From Chytridium lagenaria (Eukaryota; Chytridiomycota; Chytridiomycetes; Chytridiales; Chytridiaceae): a stretch of DNA of 64,000 nt. The translations under genes and the position numbers were made by a program. Every line of letters begins with the position of its first letter. Positions within the stretch are counted from its first letter, which is position 1. Below are positions 57,107 through 64,000 of the stretch, piece after piece. The stretch is taken from the NCBI GenBank assembly GCA_025449115.1, contig JAHLKC010000033.1, forward strand, positions 124,001 to 188,000, given 5' to 3'. The notes under the pieces were generated by a model. The model was not told the DNA's origin. It was given only the letters and a program-made list of their open reading frames with translations, and did no database searches.

Positions 57107-59965
57107 ATTTATTCCTATCACAAATTCGTTCAATAAAAAGAATTCATCATCTGCATGATGTATCGTAGATATGGAATTGGCCAGTTTCCTCCACTTCCAC
57201 GCTATTGCGTGAACCTGTAGGAGTGCAAGAGTCAACGCACATATGCTGAGTGTTCAAAACTTTCAATAGCACATTATCTGTAACTTGGATCGATTTAAAC
57301 GATTGCGTTAATCGTATTTTGGGCAGCGTTGTGACATGATCCACTCTGTCTTGCAAGTACTGTAGTCCAGAAACAAAAATATGCTCGCGACATGTAAAGA
57401 TGGTGGATACTCGTAAAAGTAACTGCCAGATAATAGAAAGGGTTAGTATATGGATCAGTCCATGTTTAAAACTACGCTCAAATATAACTACTGCTTCCAA
57501 CCTTTTGCCGATTGTTAGCGGAAGCTCCGCAAATAAGTTGAAGAGTCCCTCCTACATGGCAATTGTTCCCTTCTGAATCGCGAATGGACCTGTAGCTTGT
57601 ACAAACACGGTCCTCAGATGTTATGGTTATGTTGCAGTTTGTAAGTGTAGCCGCTAATGAGTCGAGCTCTTCGTTCTTCACAAGGTCTTTTAAACGCTGC
57701 AATCCTTTAGTTTTCAAACCAACTTGACCTACTCAGATGAAATATGTCGCTAAATTAGTCAATATTACCTGCAGTCTCTCTGTCAAATAGCTCAGTGTGA
57801 TCCCCTTTTAAACGCAAAAACGAAGCTACTATGGAGTTGTACTGCTGAACAACTGAACGTTTGGAGCCGGTGGAAAAAATCCCGCCTTACTTATGCCGTC
57901 CTTTTTCTCTTCAATCACCTCCATAAATATCCCTTGAAAGATTGAAAGCAAGTTAACCTGCAACGTCATAATGAAAGCGGCATCCAAACTAGGAGCACTC
58001 CTATTTGTTTGCCCTAATCTCACACGAACAAATCCATTTTTGGACTCGCATTTTGCGGAGGTTGGAGTATTCCGCCTGGGTAGTTGCGGCTACTCGAAGA
58101 GGGAAATCAAGGTCTCTTGGTCACGTGTTTGAAGATTTGGCGGCAGCAAAAGCCTCGGTTTTACTGTATGTGCAGACCCTACATAATTTTGTAGGATTGC
58201 CCTTCATGTGGTTGGCCAAGTGACTCGCTCGTGGATTATCGCATAAAACACCAAAAATCCCTGATAAAATATCAAACGTTAATGAAAACGACACTGCATT
58301 ATTGAATATTACCTCCTATAACGAACACTTTTTGCTTCATGGGTGCATAGTATGTGAAGAAACCCTTCTCTAGCTGCTTCAAATTTTCAACAATAGCGTC
58401 CATCAAATCTATGGAGTCAGTTGACTTGCTAGTGCACATTAAATGCAAGTGTTCGTTACGCTGCTGGTCCTCAAAGGGTAGACCGGCAAGAATCATAAAA
58501 CAGTTTTCGTGTAGATTCCATTTTTTGGAATAGTTCCCCGACATCTCATCCGAAAAAATTAACACGGGCACCGAGATCACTAAATGCCTTCCGAGATACG
58601 GACCAGAGGATTCCTTTCTAAATGATGATACGAAGGTGCAGAAGCGTTTCCGACCTTATCCCGAACCTCCGTAAGGGTAACTGTCATCATTGGATGATCC
58701 GGTGTCCACACAGGTAAACCTGACAGTGATAAGACGCGAATCATTGTTTATTTTAACGGAATTATCGTGATAAACACATCTTCTCTTAAGGTAACTCTCC
58801 TAAACTGCTCCTCTCGGACAGCATCATAAGGCTTAAACTCAAGAAGATTTCCGCTAACGAGATTGGAGCCTTGTGTATTGGTCTGGAACGAAACGATCCG
58901 CAAACATTTTTCTCCGTTGTGAGAATCCAAACGTAATCACCAATAAAGTAATTACAATCGTCGTAGTTCCTCATCGGTGCTCTAAAATCGTTGTTCCAAC
59001 GTGGCGTATCACATAAAGCCGAAACCGCCTTCCCATTTTGACGCCCATAGATAGATAGCCGCTTGGTAACCGAGGCATTTCCCAATTGTTGCTTGATGAT
59101 GCTGATTGGGCTCACGATGTGAAAAACGTCGCCTGTGGTTTTGGCAACTTTTCGTTGGCTTTTTGGTCCAGGTAATGCTTCGACAATTTTCCTGAGTTCC
59201 TTCTCAGAAGGGACATTGACGAAACCAAGATCTCGCAACGTTTGGAGATAGAACATTCTCTGTCTTCTTGACAAGGGCTCTGCACCATAACAAAAGGCTG
59301 CAACAATCATATGCGTTCTTGACCGAAATGGGAAGTATCCAACACCCGGGGCTGCTGAATAATTCAAGTCCCTAGCCCTGCTGGTGTTTGGTATCTCGTC
59401 TCCTCAATTTCGGACCTAGCATCTTCTGCATCTTCCTCATCCCGTTCACTTTCTTCATGGCGTTCTAACCCTTCCTCCTCCCCAGAACTATAATCAATAA
59501 AGGCATGCTGGACGTCCATAGCGGGTCTGCCGGAGATTTTATTTGATGCAAGACTTAAATCCGATCAAGTACCTGATTTGGTCTTGACGCTAACCCTACA
59601 TAATTGGATTCGTCCATGCCAAGGTATTCCCCCATATTTTCAAATTTATCCCCTTCCGATAGCTGATGGTTCCTTCCCACACTGTTCTCTTCTTCGTTCA
59701 TTATTGAAGTAGTCCTCCCCGTGTATTCGTTGCTATCTCCCTCGTTTACAGCGTTCCTGGTGTTCTCTTGCTCGATCATAACAACACCTCCCGCAGTATC
59801 ATGAGTAGTTTCCATCGCCACGTGGCCCGCTGTATTGTTTGCCAACTGTGCTAACCATTCGTGATGTCTTTTGGACCGATCTTTGTGGGTTTTGGACCGC
59901 TTGATGTGCTTTGTTAAGCTCTCCTTTGTCGCATACGTTGTTTGGCATAATGCACATGAATACAT
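57107..59965 (-). CDS. C2H2 zinc-finger transposase-like protein (gene B), right-arm copy
   Basis: Same protein as 50167-53025. The first frame here is longer and runs on from the zinc finger through AGGVVMIEQENTRNAVNEGD to SRPNQVLDRI without a break (59965-59555). Next come the PF block frame (59367-58786), the LAGLP block with NEHLHLMCTS intact (58580-58299), the frame 57717-57478, and the C-terminal part to about 57107. This copy repairs three slips seen in the left arm, so it is the better template for the gene model. Confidence 0.55.
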
Positions 59966-60350
59966 TTTGTTGACAATTTTTATCTGTTTGCTGCGACGAT
60001 GTTGATGGATAAAGGCATCAAGAATAATATAGTCCCAGGAAAGCGACGTCAGCCATAACATTATGTAAAAAACTAGAACAGCCCGCAAATGCCGATTTAT
60101 AATCTTATAACAAATATATCATAATAAAAACATTACGGAACTCCAATTTAGCGCGAAAAGGAAAAGTAAGACCAGTAAAAAAACGAATCCAATCAAACGA
60201 GAATAATAAAAAGGGGATAAAAACCTATTTGATATGAGCTTGGTCTGTCCCTCACATCCGCAGACTTGATGGTGGTTGCGGACATCGAGTTAATTTGAAT
60301 CGTTACAATTTTGTGAAAGTAAAAAAAGGGAAATCTCGAGTGATAGCGAT
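59966..60350. promoter_or_regulatory. divergent promoter between genes A and B, right arm
   Basis: Mirror copy of 49782-50166. Confidence 0.4.
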
Positions 60351-62156
60351 ATGTCCAATTACCAACTTCAACCGCTGCAGCAAGGGAACGCGACAGATAA
60401 GCGTACAGCATTAGCGGCTCTCAACTATGGCAGTCCTCAAGCTCAAACCTCAACAGCAAATAAGCGCATCAGAGTGACTTCAGCCCAGCCTAGCAGTCAA
60501 AACGTCGAGCATTACATGGGAGGCATGCACTCGGACAGTATGTTGCATCAAACGCACAAGTCCACCATAACCATGTATTTGAGTTACTAATACTTCTTAG
60601 CCTCCAATCATATCCTCCAATGTATCGTCACCCAACACCGCAAACTATTCCCGAGGTAGCCAACAATGCCGGTATGCCGTGATTGATTTTTTTTTTTTTT
60701 TTTAGTGTCATGTTTAATGAGGGTAGACTGGAGTAACATAAGAACTGAATTGGCTAACGTGAAAACGATGATGAGGACGATGTCATCAGAATTGGCTGAT
60801 TTGAAAATGTTGATGAGTACTATGTCAGCAACTCTCAACCGTTTGCTTGACAAAGTGTCATCTAACGACTACAAGTTAAAGAAGATGATGGAGCCTGTTA
60901 CTCAACCAGCCATCAGATCACAAATCTCCGAATGGCAGCATGACGCAAAGGAGGTTGCTCAGTATGAAAAGTTTAAATTGGTAAGTTTACCTTTGGTTTG
61001 GACGTAAGTTCATGTAATTTAACTAAATCTACTCGCTGTTGCTACTACTATTAGCTATCTACGCAAAGCATGCAGACTGAATCTTACATGCTTCTTCGGA
61101 CCCTTGTTGCCAAACAAGAGAGCATTTCGGGGAAACCCTCGGAAGAATCTATAGGCAATCGGGTGAAGGTATTATGTAACTAATCCTATTGGACAAATTA
61201 TTTATTAACAGGAAGGTATATACAACATTTGCCATTCGTTCTTTCATCATTCTATGGACGGTGGCCAATTATTGGCAAAGTACTCCCTTTACCCGACCGC
61301 AAATATCGTCACGCGTGACCTGCTAAATGCAAACATGATTAGCGAACGTCACTCAAAGGATCCAACACTTTTGAGCACAATTGATCGCCATATACGGGAT
61401 GCATGCACATCACTTTGGCAAAGATTTTAAAAAAGGGTCAGTAACTAATATTGTCGTTGTTATTATGTTTTTACCTAACTTGAAAAAAAAATACTTTAAT
61501 CCCAAAATATTTTATTAGATTAAGCGTTATTTCCCTGCGGATCCTGTCACTTTTGCCGCGAAATTATTTTCAAATACGGACACCGAATCGGTAAATGAAG
61601 CGAGATTGCTTCATGCATCAGGTATGGTGATGTCGTACCCTAGTTTTATAAGTAATATGTATACTAACCTTTATCAGATAAAGTTTTTTCACATGAGTAA
61701 AAAATGGCTTGATAATAAAGGTTTGGACAAAGGTAGATAATGACTCACATATTAATCTAGCGAATGGAGCTAAATTTACGGTTGATGTGTTGGATAGTAC
61801 ATAATTTAAGGAGTTGAAACTTCTCCCCTAAGAAATCACCACACATTTGAATCGGAACCCCGACAATACGAGTTATGCGACACTTTTGGAGAAGGACATT
61901 GATTTCCCTACAATTGATAGGTACTTTGCACTTGTTTTATTAACTCAGCAAACGTATGCAGTGTAAGTTATCTCTTTGTACCACAGCTAATTTTAGAGCT
62001 TCTAGAGCTGCAGCCGAGATGAAGTCTCTTTACCCCGACAGAGATTCTAATACGAGTTCATGCGTTACAGGAGTGCCGAGAGGAAATGATGTGGCTGTAA
62101 CGCTCTCCTTCCCGCCTAATACACCTGAAGGAACGATGCTGGAAATGTTAACCTAA
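60351..62156 (+). CDS. coiled-coil protein of unknown function (gene A), right-arm copy, multi-exon
   Basis: Same as 47975-49781 on the opposite strand. Visible splice signals: donor GTATGT at 60538 with branch site TACTAATAC and acceptor ending 60600; a T-rich intron ending near 60704; donor GTAAGT at 60981; acceptor near 61055; donor GTATTATG near 61169 with acceptor CAG at 61211; donor GTATGG near 61622. The C-terminal exon ends EGTMLEML, with the stop at 62154-62156. Role unknown; pairing with gene B suggests a transposition accessory protein. Confidence 0.55.
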
Positions 62157-62553
62157 TCCCTTTATCATATTTTCTTTATTCTTGGTTCTTTTCTCTATGG
62201 TTCTTTCCTTTTATCTTTACAAGTTTATTTCTTTCTTAATCTTACATCGGTTTAATTGAATCTTTTTCGGCGCGAGTGGACTTAGACTTTTTCTCTCATT
62301 TCGTTTGCTTCTTCGAGCCCTTTCTTTTATTCTTTTTAATATATAACATTTTCACTTCCTCTTTCCTTCCTCCTCTATCATTACACATTCCTATTTTGTC
62401 CTCCATGTGATGCTCATATTTTGAATGATATGTGATACAAATAAATAGCCAATCATTCATCATTTACCCTGGACAAGTCCTACGGAAATCCGCCAGCCAC
62501 TAATTAAGTCGCTGTCGTCCGAATTCCACCGGTGGTAGGAACGGTGGTGTAAT

Positions 62554-63492
62554 TGTGAAGTTCTCTCTATGGCCCCCTCTGCTAAGCCCCGGCATACAGA
62601 GGTAGAGAACCACATAATAGATGACGAGACTAGAGTCTAGGAAGTACTCCTAGATCAAGAGTCAAGCCCTATTCTGCCTTTAGTGACAGCGGGGATTTAA
62701 GTTGCTGTGGTTTTCGTTCTAATCGTTAATAATAAAGGGAAAAAAGGAAGGGAAATGCCTAGAGACTAGATCTAAAGTGACTAGGGGAAAGGGGTCTACG
62801 AGAAGGGATTCCATCCCGCTCCAAGGAGTGTACCAGGCCTCATATTCGCCGCAATAAGCCGTTTTAACATGTTCTATCTCAATCTCATCTACCTAGGGCC
62901 CTGCTCATGCCGCTCTCCCACTCACAGGCAACTAGATAGCCTGTCATAGCCATCGAGAATAGAACAGAGGTAGTTATACTGACCAAACCTTCGAAGGAAT
63001 CATGCCCTTGAGGCGTATTCCCATGGCTCATACCTTCTTAGACAATGTCTTGGTTCGGATCGCAGTCTCCCTCGGCGGCGTGCTAACCAGAGCACCCGCT
63101 AGTACAACTCAACACACGATAGTGAATATAAATGGGAAAGATGATAGCACAGCCCACCAGGGGCTGGCCTGAATGTGCAGAGGGCTTAATCCAGGACTGA
63201 AGAGGTGTACGTAAATCTATTCAACTTTCTACAAATAATAAAACAATACATAAAGGGGAATCAAATAACAACAACAGGCATCTCGACCAACGTGGTAGCA
63301 TGTCATAAGTTGGCATACCACGTCGACCGCCCTTCCTTCTATAAAAACCTCTCTCGTATCTATGGGGAAAAACTATGAAAAACCCCGAGAGGGAAAAGAA
63401 TGGAACGGGAATAACAAAATAAGAATAAGGGCACGACATCTATATAAGCGACGCATTCATGCCTCTTGGTGAGGTTATCCAATAATCTCACA
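62554..63492 (-). repeat. solo LTR of family U in the right arm, duplication TAAT
   Basis: TGTGAAGTTC...AATCTCACA, 939 bp, flanked by TAAT at 62550-62553 and 63493-63496. It sits exactly where the left arm has the full element and lacks the 207 bp insertion. Confidence 0.93.
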
Positions 63493-63509
63493 TAATGTAA
63501 TTCTTCACA

Positions 63510-64000
63510 GTACTACGAAACGTTGGACAGTTTACTCTGTTCACAGGGTCTCCTTCCCAGCCCTGCCAACCCGTGTACATATTTTGCTTCTACAAGCCCG
63601 TCGTCACTAATGGTGGCGGTATATTGGGTCTGCTTCAAAACTATCTCGGTGTTTGGGTCTCACGTGAAACCACGCTCTCACTGTGTCAAGAAACTTACAT
63701 TGACTAGTTTTACACATCCCTCTCCCCTCTGGTTGGACTTACTGATGAGGATTGGGATGGCTCTGAAAAGTACTGTTCAACCTCTGGATACGTCACCATG
63801 ATCTACAGCAGCGCTGTCTCTTGGAAAAGTCAATTGCAACCCACTGTGGCCTTGTCAACACTAGTGGCGGAATACATAAGCCTTTCCAAAGGTGCCCAAG
63901 ATATCATTTGACTATAATATCTTCTTACAGCAAAGATGACGTACAGCACACCAAAATCTTCTTGAACTCGAGTCTGAATGTGGATGGTGGCCTGTTTAGG
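63510..64000 (+). pseudogene. copia RT/RNase H remnant, right inverted arm
   Basis: Mirror of 41890-42510: GLTDEDWDGSEKYCSTSGYV and TVALSTLVAEYISLSKGAQD are readable near 63730-63910. Continues off the window. Confidence 0.75.

Larger units (their letters stand above)
56791..64000. repeat. right arm of the large inverted repeat, running off the window
   Basis: Reverse complement of 42019-53333 apart from the LTR element difference. By eye the arms differ mainly by single-base run-length changes (e.g. 50092 versus 60040) and a few substitutions. They are thus a recent duplication or an assembly product. Confidence 0.93.

Noticed and set aside
47578..63492. The whole palindrome as one giant transposon with long terminal inverted repeats
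   Set aside because: The arms contain complete smaller elements with their own boundaries, and the outer end of the right arm is not visible, so no outer target duplication can be shown.

Overview
The window looks like nuclear DNA of a filamentous fungus. The genes are cut by many 50-80 nt GT..AG introns, there are cytosolic-type tRNA genes with A34 anticodons, and the protein-coding genes are fungal housekeeping genes. The mobile elements (Ty1/copia, PIF/Harbinger, and a zinc-finger transposase resembling those of Agaricomycetes) lean towards a basidiomycete, but this is inference and the lineage is not fixed.

Layout. 0.3-10 kb is ordinary gene space: a Kap123/importin-4 type importin beta (+), a dysferlin-domain Pex30-like peroxin (-), and a Gid5/Vid28/ARMC8 subunit of the GID ubiquitin ligase (+) that is divergent from the peroxin gene. 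A short unrecognised gene follows at 10.2-11 kb. From 11 kb to the end the window is a repeat-rich compartment. 11-18.8 kb holds solo and truncated LTRs and a broken RecQ-helicase fragment. 18.8-24.3 kb is a complete copia element (copy A1). 25.2-25.7 kb is a solo LTR of the same family. 26.3-36.8 kb is an older copia element (B), split first by a reverse-oriented young copia (A2, in its reverse transcriptase) and again by a PIF/Harbinger transposon at its stop codon. 36.8-40 kb holds another transposon-type trihelix/Myb-like gene and a scrambled copia A fragment. 41.1-41.6 kb is a tight array of six tRNA genes.

From about 42 kb to the right edge the window is a large inverted repeat. The left arm (at least 42019-53333) and the right arm (56791 to at least 64000) flank a 3.46 kb spacer of copia debris. 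Each arm carries the same two-gene element: a coiled-coil protein of unknown function, and, divergently transcribed, a C2H2-zinc-finger transposase-like protein. The left arm holds a full LTR element (two LTRs around a 2.96 kb hairpin-rich interior). The right arm holds only a solo LTR at the identical site with the identical 4 bp target duplication.

Caution: conserved genes at the left end contain many apparent single-base deletions, often in short runs, and the two inverted arms also differ mainly by 1 bp run-length changes. This suggests residual sequencing or assembly indels, so many 'frameshifts' here, including those in the transposons, may not be biological.
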